Assembly (NCBI GenBank): GCA_963169105.1
Contig: OY720636.1
Span: forward strand, 95,462,583 to 95,526,582
Direction of reading: 5' to 3'
DNA: 64,000 nt
From: Ceriagrion tenellum
Lineage: Eukaryota; Arthropoda; Insecta; Odonata; Coenagrionidae
Position numbers and translations under genes: made by a program. Shown piece by piece: positions 1-11,621 of the stretch (positions are counted from its first letter, which is position 1; each line of letters opens with the position of its first letter). A model generated the notes under the pieces. That model was not told where the DNA came from. It saw nothing but the letters and a program-made list of their open reading frames with translations, and did no database searches.

Positions 1-2375
1 TCTCCTATTAACAGATTGTGCATTAAATATTATAAATACTGTTAAATATTAATACTGCTAATTATAAAAAAATGATCTTAATATGTATCAAGATATAAAC
101 AAATTTTCCAATGAGGTAATTTCAAAAATAGTTAAATAATGTTGTTTATCTGTAGATTAATTATAATGTATTTAACCATTGATTGTATTTGACCAGCTAT
201 GACCAATGTTAATAATTATTATACATTATTTATACTTGTTTGACTATTTTTACCCTGAAATTATATTTATTCAATTTGAATTGCATTCCGACAGAATCAT
301 GGTAGGTAATGGAATATTTTGCACTCTAATGAGGTGCCATTTTAAAAGTAAATGACAATGATTAATGAACAGAGAATGTTTGCATTGCATGTACAAGAAA
401 GTATTGCTTTTTTTCTTTAAATATTTCACTCAATATATTGCCATGCATTTTCCAACAAGTACGTGAACCAGTCGTTATGTTATAATACTATATAAAATAA
501 AATAACGTAAATAGTTTATACGTCACTTTATAAATATATTGTAATGTTGACTTCCTCACTCACCATGGCTCTTAAGGCAATAATTTGGAGGTTAGTTTGG
601 AATCTGATGTAGCAACTTCATCACAACACACGCCGTTGCGAACTTACTTGCACTTCGCCTCGCTAGTTGCAGGTAAGTTAGCAACATCGCCTTCCACGTT
701 TTGTTCTCTTCGTACCGATCCTTTGTGGATCCCTTTCACTCCAGATCTACACTTTTTGACACCATTCTTCGTACAGGCAACTGTCACCAAGTTTTGCTAC
801 AACTATAGAGGACTGATCCTCATGGGCAGTGGCATCATCGAAGCTTGCAGTCCCTCGACGTTACCATTCTCGATGGACTGTTAGGGCCGACCAATGTCAA
901 TGTCAATAGATGCTTACTTCCGGACTCGAACAACAAATAATACCAACGACGAGTGCGGACCCCACTTTAGGCTCTCGCCCCTTTACGGTTTTGAGCTTAG
1001 AGTCACTGGATTTATACTGATCACCCTCATCTAAACTGCCACGAGATTAATGAAGTTACGGTAACATGGTGGTCAGCGTATTGGACCGACAAGCCAGAGG
1101 TGTCGGTGCCACTTTCCAAACCAGGTGGTATTGCGAGTTTCTTGACTCCTTATTGCAGTGAAAACAAAAAGAAATTAGTCCGACGCACAGTGATTAACAG
1201 AATAATGCTTTTCCGAGCAAAATGAAGTTCCCCTGAGATCGATCTTAGGCAATAAATGCCTACTTCGTTTTCCCACTGCGATTGTTTTCTAACTTGTTTC
1301 CTGTGTGGCTATAGTTCTGGCCTTTCAACCAAAGGCTGCGGGTCCAAAATTCCTTAGCAGGGAAGAGCAGAATGCTTTCCAATTATCGACTTTAAGAAGT
1401 TTAAATTAAGTTGGCTGGAACGGTAATTAAAAGCCATTGTATGCACATTATAATACATTTTTAAATAAATCATATACTAAAACCAATTTTTATTTTAGTA
1501 TGTGTTAATGCAATTGAAACCACCAAATGTGATGTAATGGAAATGACTCAACAAATTAATTTTCCATAGTTACCTTCATCAAAGCAAGGCACGATTTAAG
1601 ATACTGATATTTTTCGACGCTAAGTTCGAAGTTCAACAAATTTTATCTAACTATATATTTTTGAATCTTAGACTCGGTGTATTTTACACTCCTCGGTGTT
1701 TGTCAAAAACCTTTATAATAATATGAAATGCGTTTTTTTCAGATTTAGAAGTTAAAATATAAATATGAAGGCAACCGAATCATTACCTATACGAAATAGA
1801 TGCCATAAGCCTAATGTCTTCCGGCTAAAATAGCATCGGATTGCCAAAAAATCCGTCGGGTAAATTACAAAATTTTATCTTTTAGGTAGGTATCAATAAA
1901 AAATTATAACAGCAACATGAATGTGAAGTGAAACGCAAATCAGTACGTTTAAAAAAATTTTCCGTGACAGCTTAACATGTATCTGGTTTTTACAGTACAA
2001 TGAAACGACTGAGTATAATAGTGAATGAAATTTTAAAGGGAAAGATAGAAATAAATAAGCTTTTTCGGACGAACGGGACAATAAACATTAGAAAAATGAA
2101 CGCTTAATGAGTAAGGATAGGGAAGCGTAAAAGACAGCTGTCAAGCAGAATTAACAGACAGACAGCAGTCAAGCAGTCAATTAGAACCAATGATTATCAT
2201 TTTGAATACGATATACGAAAACATGTAATAATTGTAAACAAAATTAGAAATAATCGCCTGTCACGATCGACATTGAATGAATTCTGGTGAATGTAGATGC
2301 GTATCAGCTTTGGTATTGGTTGCACCTCAAATGGTAATTAAACACAAAATGTAGCCTAAATTATCTGTTCCCTAT
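1..2375. other. Unassigned AT-rich stretch
   Basis: I find no supported gene here. An open frame at 585-884 (+) has no recognisable motif and lies in a slightly GC-richer block (about 560-1370). A weak tRNA-like string at 1062-1130 (TGGTGGTCAGCGTATTGG) lacks a convincing B box. The rest is low-complexity AT-rich sequence. Confidence 0.6.
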
Positions 2376-2390
2376 AATTTCTGAATTTTA
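2376..2390 (+). repeat. Target-site duplication, left copy
   Basis: The 15-mer AATTTCTGAATTTTA recurs exactly at 3278-3292. The two copies bracket the 5'-truncated LINE at 2391-3277, as target-primed reverse transcription produces. Confidence 0.85.
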
Positions 2391-3277
2391 CATACATACC
2401 AATCACGCCGTTCCCTTCCGGGGTCACCAAGGCAGAATCACCAAGTTTCACTCATAATTACATATTTGTACACCTAACTCTGCTTCAATAATTTCCTCCA
2501 TACTGACCTATCCTTGCAAACCTCTTTTGCCTCATTTACCCCCATACCCTGTTTCATACACTCCCTCCTGTTTTTAAAACTCCTCATATTCCTCCTCCTA
2601 AGAATTTCCTCAACCACATTCAACCACAACTTTCTCGGCCTACCTCTACCTCTCACACCATTCATTCTACTCTCATATATCTGTTTCGTTATTCTACTCT
2701 CATCCATTCTCTCCACATGGCCAAACCAACGAAGCACACTTCTTTCATACACGTCCATTACTGGAGCATCTAACCCACATTCATATATCACCTACTCATT
2801 CCTGACGCTATCCATCCTACTTTTGCCGCAAACACTCCTCAGATAACTCATACCCACGGCCTTTTGTCGACTCTTATGTTTATCCTGTCTCACCCATGTT
2901 TCACTACCACACAGAAAAGTGGGGAGAAGTACACTTTTGTACACGGCGATTTTTGCTTCCTTAGACAGACACTCATTCCTTGATATGCTCCACATGCTAC
3001 CTACCACTTTCCTTCCAGCATTTGCATGTCTCTTTATCTCCTCATCTATCCGTCCATCTTCCACAAACATCTTACCTAAGTACACAAAATCATCCACTTG
3101 TTTAATTACTTCACCATTCACCCTCATCACACAGTTATTTTCCCCATTCTCCTTATCAAAAACTACTACTTTAGTCTTGCTCGCATTTACCCTCAATTCC
3201 ATTTTCTCTGTTGATTCACGAAACTTATCTTGGAGCTCATTTAATCCCTGTTGACTCTCTGAGATCATCCGCATATA
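2391..3277 (-). mobile_element. 5'-truncated non-LTR retrotransposon (LINE)
   Basis: This is an 887-bp minus-strand LINE insertion bracketed by perfect 15-bp duplications. It carries the C-terminal third of a reverse transcriptase and a short 3' UTR that ends in a small TATG-type repeat at the low-coordinate end, as in RTE-like LINEs. Truncation falls at the catalytic YADD box: the codons for YADD lie on the minus strand at about 3266-3277, out of frame with the downstream reading frame. A second, shorter copy of the same 3' end lies at 46482-46650. Clade assignment (RTE-like versus another) is inference from the tail and the protein motifs. Confidence 0.88.
2474..3274 (-). pseudogene. Reverse transcriptase C-terminal fragment, one in-frame stop
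   Basis: The fragment reads from just after the YADD box through the thumb and C-terminal region of a LINE reverse transcriptase. Visible landmarks are NASKTKVVVF after the active site, FVYLGKMF, LLPTFLCGSETWV and RWFGHVERMDESRI, all in the usual family order, followed by a basic GRGRPRKLW segment. One reading frame spans the whole interval, broken only by a TAG at 2792-2794 in the place where the family normally has Glu (RNEE). A nonsense change from GAG is the simplest explanation. The N-terminal endonuclease and the palm domain upstream of YADD are absent through 5' truncation. It cannot encode an active enzyme. Confidence 0.88.
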
Positions 3278-3292
3278 AATTTCTGAATTTTA
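3278..3292 (+). repeat. Target-site duplication, right copy
   Basis: Exact copy of 2376-2390. It marks the insertion boundary of the LINE on its 5' side. Confidence 0.85.
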
Positions 3293-3709
3293 AAACCGAA
3301 AATTACATATTGTATGTTCATTTAATCATGCAGAAAATGTAAAAATACTAGAAAATTAGGTTATCAAATCTAATAACCAAATATATATGTATGTATATTT
3401 AGTTCCTTCTAAAGGTCTAGTAATTTGTATTGTGAGTCTGCCGGGTATTATCCTCTTTCAAGAAACAATATGTGATTGCTATTAACCATTCACTCTTAAT
3501 CCTGCTAAGGCAAGCGAAATAATTTAAGGTCGGCATTAGTATGACTACTTTGGAATCTGAGATTTTTTATGAATGTCTCCAGACTTTCGTATGCGATTCC
3601 CAACCGAAATATAGACAGTCAAGGATATATTCCGCGTAATCTGCATTCCAATTACGGATCATATCGATAAATATATTCACTGAACCAAGTTCTGTACTTC
3701 ATGAATCAC

Positions 3710-4920
3710 TTAAGGAGGTTCCACCGAGAAACGAAGTAAATGTCATTTTCATGAAAGTTTCAAAATAAGCCCTTCTTATTGCACTCTATCGATTGCAGTT
3801 GAAAAAAAATTAGGCTTTCCACGCTATATTTCTCGGAAATCGCATTTAAAAATGAGAGGATTTCTATAGGATCTTATGGCAATGCTTGCCTAGAATAGTA
3901 GTTGCTTGAGTAGAAGAAATGCAGATTACTATTCGAATATAAATGTCGTTTTGACAAAAAACTGATATAAGGTGCGCCACAGTATAAGAATCATGATAAT
4001 ATTAAAAAATATATACCCTTACCACGTTGGTTTAAATGATATTAGCATATTTTTGCAACAAAAAGAGCAGAAATCACGTAGTTACTAACATGTGGCGCTG
4101 TAGGTTGATTCCACATCGGCAACGCTGAGCGGCTGTGCCGTGACGAAACGAGTGATTTTCGAGCAGACGGGAATTTACAATGAACTTTGTGGAGCTGGAT
4201 TTTTTGTGCATTGAGGCTAAATTTAATACATTGACAAAAAAGTATTAGAAATTGTCATTGTTCCAGTAATGTTGTCCAGGTTCCCTCAGCATGTCAGGAA
4301 ATTGATAGCTTCCAAGGAAACGAAAGTTATCTGAAGATATGTTATAATACTCACGGGTATTTATATAAATGAATACATAAATACAGTAATGTATTATACA
4401 AATATATATGTATAATATTAACGATTTCCTGGAAAGCAGTCACTAACAAACTCAAACACATGCCAACACGAGAGCAGGAAAACAAGTGAACGCAGTAATT
4501 GAGCAATTTTGCACTTACCACCGTTACCAAGTCGTTCTAACACATGATTTTTACCCATTATATTTAAATAAGGAGTTACATTTCCATGAAAATATTTTTA
4601 AACTTATTTTTAAATTATGGAACACATTTCAGATCACGAAATAGCGGTGATGAGCTCATATTTATTGTCAGAACAATTAAACGTGGCAACGAGTTGCCAG
4701 CCAGAAACCGAGATCAAAATAAGCTACTGATGAGTTTTAAAAATTGTTTCCCACTTTTAAGTGCTCCGATACAACTTGTTCACAAAGTTTTAAAGTACTT
4801 GTTTAAATACTATAGGTGACTACGTAAGGTAATGTTTTTTTAATCGACTGCTTAAAACACTTAAGAAGATGGATTTTTCACCGGCTTTTGACGCACCGAG
4901 CGGCAGAGGAACCTCCTTAA
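3710..4920. mobile_element. TTAA-flanked inverted-repeat element, non-autonomous
   Basis: The left edge reads TTAA-GGAGGTTCCACCG (3710-3726). The right edge is its inverse, GAGGAACCTCC-TTAA (4906-4920). This fits a DNA transposon with TTAA target duplications and short terminal repeats that start with GG. The 1.2-kb interior holds only a 77-residue open frame (4586-4819) without known motifs, so it is probably non-autonomous. TTAA targets are known for piggyBac and Kolobok superfamilies. A terminus starting GG fits Kolobok better, but that is inference. A similar terminus-like string (GAGGTTCCACCAAGTAACG) occurs at about 18047. Confidence 0.5.
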
Positions 4921-5930
4921 AAGAAATTTTCATTATCGATAACTCAAGAATTGGGCATTGAGGTCTCATAAGTGTTCAATGTAAACAAATTATTTTTGCC
5001 TTAACAGGTAGCTTGCAAGAGAAGCTATTTTCTATCATAATTTCTGAAAATATAAATCTTGTAGGCAATCGCGGAATGACCAAGTTCCATTGATTGTAAT
5101 ACAAACTAAAACCAATTGTTGACAGGGATGATGAAAAATTATCGTCATGCAGTATTTAAAAGTGACAACTGAGCACTAAACTTTGAATATAATGATGACA
5201 ATATCTCTCTCAAAAATTATTTTTCAGTATTTCACGACTTGCAACTTCTATTTTTGGAGAGGGGTCCTGACGTTCTCTTGAAAACCCAACCCCTGAGGCT
5301 GTCACCTTGTCGGGGACGACCCCTCCTTCCCGAATTCTCCATTAAAATCTCACGTCTTTTCCCACAAAAAAATTAACCGAAAATGTTTTTAAAAAAAAAG
5401 GTAGGACGAAGAAGTGTGGGGGATTGAGCAGGGCGTACGGCAGGGGATGTCGAGAGGGATGGATTAGCGTCTGAGGCGTCGGGGGGGAGGAGGGGAACAG
5501 CGGTGGAGGCGTGAGGTGACGCAGAGTAAGAGGATTGAAAGTGGAGGAGAAGGGGAAGGAAAGGGAAAAGCAATGGAGAAGCGGGCGGGGGAGGACGGGG
5601 GGGAGGGAGGAAGAGGAGTGTGGGGGGAGGGGGAAGAGAGGGGAACCCCAATGGGATGTCGAGAAATCCGACGGAGCGAGGAAAACAAACGAAGTCTCGA
5701 GTCGTCCTTAATTTTCCACCCCTCACGAAAACCTTCCCTTCCTCTTCCTCCTCCCTTGTCCGTTGGGAGATCCGATCCCGTTCTTCCCCTCTGCCGTTAA
5801 ATCTTCTTGAGAAACCCTCCTTACAGCCTCCCAGCATCCACGTTTTCCTACTTCAAATACATCGAAATATCGTGTGCGATATGAGACGCATAAAGAGTTT
5901 TGTACGTTGAAGGTGACGATGGCCTTGAGG
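4921..5930. other. Unassigned, with a strongly purine-skewed GC-rich block
   Basis: No gene is supported. About 5400-5650 is nearly all G and A on the plus strand, and about 5700-5830 flips to pyrimidine-rich. The open frames here (for example 5373-5837 on minus) are low-complexity Pro/Ser or Glu/Gly readings of the skew. Comparable blocks recur at 16.9, 20.1, 22.8, 37.8, 42.5 and 48.9 kb. Confidence 0.55.
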
Positions 5931-5956
5931 CGGGTTTGCACATGGAAGTCACTGTA

Positions 5957-6205
5957 AATGTTTAACAGTTGAACTCGGAGATAGGTAAAAATACAATCAA
6001 TATATAAATATATGGTAAAGGATAAAAAAAACATAAACAGACCATGAGGGAAAAAACAATTTAGTCTAATAAAAAAATAAATCTAATAATAATAACAATA
6101 AAAAAGAAAAAAAAGAAAATGGGAAATGCGAACTGAGTTCTGACCAGGCTAAACTTTTCAGAATAACATTAATTTAATAAAATTTCATACAATTTAGATT
6201 TAAAA
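5957..6205 (-). mobile_element. LINE 3' end, minus-strand copy
   Basis: This is the reverse complement of 6983-7248 with few differences, covering the last codons of the LINE reverse transcriptase and most of its A/T-rich 3' UTR. About 190 bp at the extreme 3' tip are missing. Together with the plus copy it forms an inverted repeat of about 250-bp arms with about 780 bp between them, able to fold back. Confidence 0.7.
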
Positions 6206-6587
6206 ATGCCCTGGAAAATTGCCCTGGAAGTCGCATACAAGCGACACTTCGATGTGTATGCACGCACTTCCATGGGAGTAGGGGTCGATAGCGGTGGTAA
6301 CCGATCGCGGTTCGCACTTGCAGAAAAAATAGATTGGTTTCTATCTTACCTGCAAGTAGCACATCGATTCTGCGATATAATGACATCCCATCCAGTTGGT
6401 ATATCGGTCACATGACAGCAATCGGAGATTTAAAATATAAACAACGAATAATATTGAAGGAGCAAGATTCATTTTTGCTTATTTAAATATTTATTTATAC
6501 TTTCAAATATTTTAAATGCTAAAGAACCCTAAGGTGATCTTTATGACTCATCTCTTATAGGATAATAATTATTATCGTCCTAATTTT

Positions 6588-7037
6588 GATTACTGTTGTC
6601 TTGTTTATAATGATTTAACGGCAGAGCTGAACATCAAACTACAGCGTCTCCTAAATTCGAGCGTTTGATATATTTTTTAATATTCGTAAAGATGAGCACC
6701 TCGCCCCCATTACAAGAAACTTGGCTGATTGGATATCATATCCCGTCGCAAATACCTGCTTGGAACCTTTCTTTTCTCTATCTTTGGCACTAATGAACCG
6801 TCATACCTAATTGATATGTTTTCTAAAAGAACTTTCTATCATACTATGGTTACAAGAACAGAACCAAGTAACATGCAATGTCCGACTCACCGAACTACTA
6901 CATTTCATAAGTCGTTTGTCGTGGCCGCCTCACAACTTTGGAATTCCATTCCCATTGATGTGAGGAAATCTCGCTCGATGGAAATTTTAAAATCTAAATT
7001 GTATGAAATTTTATTAAATGAATGTTATCCTGAATAG
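6588..7037 (+). pseudogene. LINE reverse transcriptase C-terminus, broken
   Basis: The readable order is FDYCCLVYNDLTAELNIKLQ, then HLAPHYKKLG, then ISRRKYLLGTFLF, and finally FHKSFVVAASQLWNSIPIDV near the end. This matches the conserved C-terminal block of CR1/L2/Jockey-type reverse transcriptases, where a Ser-Phe, Ala-x-x-Leu-Trp-Asn-Ser-x-Pro and Ile/Val-Arg series precedes the stop. Defects are a stop after LNSSV, a frame change near 6660-6690, and a TGA at the usual Trp after KKLG (about 6726-6728). The final 100 residues are open and end at TAG 7035-7037. It is inactive. Confidence 0.78.
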
Positions 7038-7442
7038 TTTAGCCTAGTCAGAACTCAGTTCGCATATCCAATTTTCTTTTTTTTTCTTTTTTTTAATTGT
7101 TATTATTATTAGATTTATTTTTTAATTAGACTAAATTGTTTTTTCCCTCATGGTCTGTTTATGTTTTTTTTTTATTCTGTACCATATATTTATATATTGA
7201 TTGTATTTTACCTATCTCCGAGTTCAAATGTTAAACATGTAAAATTATTGTTTTCAATGAGAGTAGCTGTTTTTGTCTTTTTTTAATACATTGTATATTA
7301 TGAAGCTCTATTTCTTTTTTTGATTTGAATTAAATAATGTTTATTTGTCATTACCTCGCTGCTCAACTATTGTATAATTTTTGTATTCTTGCTCTAAGGG
7401 ACCTGTCCCAGAGTGAAATAAACGAATATTCTATCCTATTCC
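6588..7442 (+). mobile_element. LINE 3' end, plus-strand copy (CR1/L2/Jockey-like)
   Basis: The element carries the C-terminal part of a LINE reverse transcriptase, an A/T-rich 3' UTR, an AATAAA signal at 7417-7422 and a short repetitive tip (ATTCTATCCTATTCC) ending near 7442. The truncated partner lies inverted at 5957-6205. A 30-bp scrap of a related 3' tip is present inverted at 23486-23520. Confidence 0.75.
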
Positions 7443-8249
7443 ATTGACACTGTTGATACGACGTAATGATGCACAGTTATTGTAATTCCTACAAATTAAT
7501 TTAATCTACGAATGCTTGTGAGGCTCAAACAATGATATATGAACGCCATATTGCTGGATTTGACGATTTGGTCGTTATCACATTCATTGTTTACTTCCCT
7601 TCTCTATTTGTTTGAAAACAGTCGGAAGTTTATAGTAAGCAGAACAATGGCCTGCAAGTAGCGATACTATTCGAGATAATACTTCACTCGTTACTTCCAT
7701 AGAAGTCAACTTCCATGTGTGAACCCGTCTTTATAAATCACTGACAAGTGGTACTTCGATAAGTAAGCCCAAAATTCTACGAAGGAGGGGTCCGCGTCGG
7801 AAGTAATCGACAACACTTCGCACTTACACGGAAAAATTTAGCGACTTCTGTTGTTTCTGCAAGTAGGATGTCGATTCTTCAATCAAAGCATCCTGCGAAA
7901 TTGAGACGGAATGACTGCGAGCTGAAATTGAAAATTCTAAAAAAAAACACGAATTATTTATTTCATTTCGCAATCGTGGAACCATCTGTAATAGCCTTTT
8001 ATGTCGGCTGTTTCAAAAATAACAATTGACCCCAGCTCAACCGCCCACGTGATTGAAACTCTCACGCTTTAGTTAACAAGGCATGGACTTTACCCCGTTA
8101 CCAGCGGAACTTAGGAACATGATGGAGAAGGACTTATTGTTTCATAATATAAATATTTACTTTTATGAGGAGGATTTTCCAAACACTAAGGAAGATGGGT
8201 ACAACCTAGCGACTATCTGAAAGAGAGTTCTAACATATAGGTATAGGAG
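7443..8249. other. Unassigned; holds one arm of a direct repeat
   Basis: No gene is supported. 7747-7900 is a diverged direct copy of 6253-6400. The remainder is AT-rich with no motif I can defend. Confidence 0.5.
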
Positions 8250-8463
8250 TGAGAAAAAAAATTGCGCCAAAACGGTCAGCTAATCAAAAGCTACGGACTC
8301 AACTATCAAACACGGCCAAAAAGAGCACTGATATCTTAGGCCTGAAGATGTCTCCTGGATAGGAGGAGAAACGTTGTCAGAAAAACAAGACGCGGCTTTA
8401 TCCGAAAGAAGAAATGGAATCAATACCTGCTCGCCGCGGAAAATCTTAGACAAAACATCATGA
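8250..8463 (+). mobile_element. Retroelement tail with hammerhead-like motif
   Basis: From 8341 an open frame of 40 codons ends at TGA 8461-8463 and includes PEDVSWIGGETLSEKQ and CSPRKILDKTS. Its first 37 bases (CCTGAAGATG, a hairpin TCTCCT/AGGAG, then GAGAAACG) match the layout seen inverted at 47581-47619 and, more loosely, at 17549-17582 and 21869-21906. Such CTGANGA-stem-GAAA segments occur near ends of Penelope-like and related retroelements, where hammerhead ribozymes are known. The assignment here is inference from layout and not from a full element. Confidence 0.4.
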
Positions 8464-9088
8464 TGACTTCTCTTCCATGTCTATTCTCTTCCACCGTATC
8501 TACAACCGAAGTAGTTAAGTTTGCTCCACTTTCTCTATTGTGTGATTTCCGACTTCTAATGCCAACCTCAAATGATACGCATTTATACTGTCGCGAATCA
8601 CTTTGGAAATCTCAATGCTATTTCCTTATTCAAATCTCGCGTGTCTCCACTCTGAACTACTAGTCTTCGTCTCATTTCCCCGGGGAGCTAGCTGTCTCAA
8701 TCCGTCGTCCCAACACTACCGTCTTCCCATCCCTCCCTCTTACCCCTTGCTCGACTCCGCCCCCTTTCATCTCCTCCCCCGAAATAAAAATAAACTGCGG
8801 ATTCAAAAATGGTAAAATTATAATTGGGAGTTCCTGGTGGGATTGGCCGGTCATGGATGGTGAGGTCGGTGTGGGATAAAAAATAGATGATCCCCAAAAT
8901 TTTCTTTCGGCAATATGACGAGAGAGGAGGCAGGGAGGAATATTATAGCTCACTAAAAATTACCTGGTGTAGGCCTGCGTGGCTAGGAGGGGAGATAGAA
9001 GTGGAGGGGGTGTGACAAAATACAGAGGGGAAGAACGGGTTAGAGACGAACAAAACTATTAGTGGTAAGTAATCAAAACCGTCCATTA
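8464..9088. other. Unassigned
   Basis: No gene is supported. Pyrimidine-rich sequence at about 8690-8780 is followed by purine-rich sequence at about 8930-9040. Overlapping open frames here are readings of this skew. Confidence 0.5.
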
Positions 9089-9300
9089 CTAAGCCTTGAC
9101 CAGAGACCCTGGGATTCGAAACCAGATCTCCAAATTGACGGTCCAGTGCGTTGGATTGACGGTGTTTTTAGAGGGATGTAAGACTGATGATTTTATTAGA
9201 TGAAATTTTTCTAGGCGAATTTCATCCCTTGGTGCATGTGTCCGTGCGAGTGACTTCGCACCATATTCTTTGTATATGCAACGGCTAGAAAAGAATCTTA
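9089..9300. mobile_element. tRNA-derived SINE pieces, rearranged
   Basis: On the minus strand 9095-9165 reads as a tRNA-like head with the B-box-like GGTTTCGAATCCC. At 9213-9297, on the plus strand, lies a SINE body segment (GGCGAATTTCATCCCTTGG, then GTGCGAGTGACTTCGCACC) that matches the body at 26927-26990. Head and body point in opposite directions, so this is a rearranged or double insertion. Family identity between the two loci is seen in the sequence; the tRNA of origin is not clear. Confidence 0.55.
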
Positions 9301-9621
9301 ACCATGCATGATGTTTTGTTAATAAAAGGACGATGATATTCATAGTGTAAAAGGCCAGCCTATCGCGAAATAATGAAAAATAATTGAAAATGTATTCGAA
9401 AGAAACTGGCATAAAAACCCAAACCCAATGAATAAGAGCAAAAACTCTGGTGATAAGATAACATGCGAGACCCTATATCTTTTCCCGTTGATGATAGACT
9501 TTATTCGGCTAAATGGAGTGACGTGAGTGGAGGTAAAATCAAGGCATTATGCGAAAAGCCCTCAATGTTTATAAAGAATACATCTATACACCCTTTACAT
9601 AAACAGGGGGCAATGAAGCTT

Positions 9622-9675
9622 AAATGATTTCGTACTGTCTACTAATTTAAATTAGTAGACAGTACGAAATCATTT
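9622..9675. repeat. 54-bp perfect palindrome
   Basis: The 27-bp arm AAATGATTTCG...CTACTAATTT is followed at once by its exact complement with no spacer. The symmetry continues imperfectly for about 18 bp on each side (about 9604-9693). It lies 54 bp left of the piggyBac TTAA. It could be a very short foldback element or an artefact of assembly. Confidence 0.9.
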
Positions 9676-9732
9676 GAGATTCATTACTCATTATGCTGTT
9701 CTACGATATCTCGCCTGAGAAAGTGGACTTAA

Positions 9733-9790
9733 CACTAGGAGGACGGGAGTTTCGCCCTACCTAGAAGGACGGCTAGGGGTCATTTGACCC
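9733..9790 (+). repeat. piggyBac left terminal and subterminal repeat
   Basis: The outer part CACTAGGAGGACGGG (9733-9747) mirrors the right tip. The inner copy at 9760-9790 contains AGAAGGACGGC and the palindrome GGGGTCATTTGACCCC. Confidence 0.85.
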
Positions 9791-10095
9791 CAACTTCGTT
9801 TTATCATTTTAAAAGGCGCTTTATCTTCCCACAGACTGTTTTATTGTAGTATTATTCCTATTAATTATTTAACAACACATATAAGCATTAATTATGGCAT
9901 TCCAATTGTTAAAAATACATAATTATCAATACTAAAAACAATGAATTAAATTACATTCAAAGGCCAAGATTCAAATTTATAGTCACTCTAATCACGAAAT
10001 TGCATTATTATTACTTGATACAAAAGATATAATTCAAAATTTCACAATAAGGATAATGTTTTTTTCATAATTTGTTATAAAAAAATTAAAAAATA

Positions 10096-11621
10096 TTACT
10101 TTGTTGAACATTTCAGACACATAGTTATTTTTTCGGTGCACTTTCCACAAAATATGTTTTTACACTGAAAACATACACTTGAAGATTTGTTTTGACAATT
10201 TGGAGACATTTGGCACCTTTTTCTCTCTGTGCTCTTAGGGATGTGGCTATGGTATTTGATGAATTTTTGCGTTTGAATAGAGCATGAAGGTGAGGGTTCC
10301 GTCGGAAATGAGATTCCCAACACTTCTTCGACTGATTTTTTAATAAATTTCTTGCGACTCAGTTTACTATTCGTGGTTTCCCTATGGAGAACCATCCTCC
10401 AACCCAGCTACTTATCGATGCCAGATCAAGTATATTGAAAAATATATAAACAGGCCAACTCCTTTTAGCTGACCAGGTTCAATATTTCCGGCAAATACTG
10501 TCCATACAATCCCAGTTTGTTTTTATTGTAAAAGAGGATGGTGTCTGGCTTTCTTTCATTAGTATCGAACATCGTCACATCTGAGTGCATGGTACTTAGT
10601 AAAAGAACATTCTTCTTCTTTTTTGCTTGGTAATTTGTGAGAGTGTTTTTGTATACTCTAGTTGTGTAAATTTTATTATACATGCGGACAGAAGGAAGAA
10701 AGTCTCGCCTGTTTTTTCTTATAATTCCGGTAAGAGAAATTTTCCTTTTTTCAAGTTTTCTGCCAATTGAATTGTTGAAAAACAGTTGTTACAGGTAACG
10801 TTTATGCCTGAATTCTTAAAAAACTCAATCAATCTTATTACAACAGATTCACCCAATGCTTGATCTGATGGCCTCTCTTCATCTTTCCCACAATACGGAA
10901 ATGCATTCAGAGAGTATTTAGATTTCACGTCAGTCAAAACCTAGTTCTTGATTTAGAATTTGTCCGCTTTCTTCGGCATATACTGTATGAAAGGACATCT
11001 GCATTTCATTGGATAGAGCTGTTCATCGGCCGTTACGCTTTCACTTGGATTATAGCAGGCTCGGGAATTGGTGACAAAATGGTTCCAAGGATCAGAAGCC
11101 AAACTAAACTTATCTGCCCTTAGTGCTTGACTACGAGTCGCCTTTGAATCGACGCGTTTATGTTTCATTACATTCAAGAATCGATCCCTTGGCATTGCAC
11201 TCGAGAAAATTTTTGAGCCCCAGGTTTTATCCCAGCAGCTTTTTATAGACATATGCCGCTGTTCCAAGATGCCTCTTGCATATATCAACGCGATAAATAT
11301 AAGAAGTTCTTCTCTCGACAAGCACCGATCAGGGTTTTGAAGCTTTCCAAGCTCCACAGTATATTTTACAATGTTGTCTAACAGGGTTTCACCATGGATG
11401 AAGAAGGCGGGTGGCAATGCAATCCGGGCAGTGACAAAAACATCACAAAGAATGGATGTGGGGTCGATGGACAGTGATATTTCGCACCGTTTCTCAAAGG
11501 CCGCTAAACCATGGCTATATGTAGCATGGCTGGATAAAGACACACATATCAATAGGAGTACACATGATTTTCGAGGCGAGAATGAAAAAAATAAGATTAG
11601 CAAAATAAGAAAAATACCCAT
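10096..11621 (-). pseudogene. piggyBac transposase, broken
   Basis: The remnant runs right to left. The N-terminal region (11621 to about 11200) includes LDNIVKYTVELGK. The segment around 11050-10956 includes VTADEQLYPMKCRC, with the first catalytic Asp in ADEQL. Two in-frame stops (10953-10955 and about 10941-10943) replace the usual Gly and Trp of the DKFGIKFW motif. The next part has VTCNNCFST, where the family has Asp-Asn: the second catalytic Asp is Asn. A frameshift near 10720, another near 10500 plus a stop, and a third near 10400 follow. The last open piece (10096-10395) is the Cys-rich C-terminal domain (CQNKSSSVCFQCKNIFCGKC). It is dead several times over. The hydrophobic start of the first piece may not be native. 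Confidence 0.9.

Larger units (their letters stand above)
5931..7727. repeat. Inverted-repeat composite around two LINE ends
   Basis: CGGGTTTGCACATGGAAGT (5931-5949) is matched in inverse by ACTTCCATGTGTGAACCCG (7709-7727), 17 of 19 positions. Between them lie two LINE 3' ends in opposite orientation. A diverged direct repeat overlaps the block: 6253-6400 resembles 7747-7900, sharing GTAGGGGTC-like, TTCGCACTT and CTGCAAGTAG strings in the same order. This looks like an older inverted-repeat element, partly duplicated and later invaded by LINEs. The family is unknown. Confidence 0.4.

Noticed and set aside
585..884. 99-codon plus-strand frame
   Set aside because: No motif, no splice or promoter support.
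2514..3254. Plus-strand frames of 110 and 111 codons
   Set aside because: Antisense shadows of the LINE reverse transcriptase fragment.
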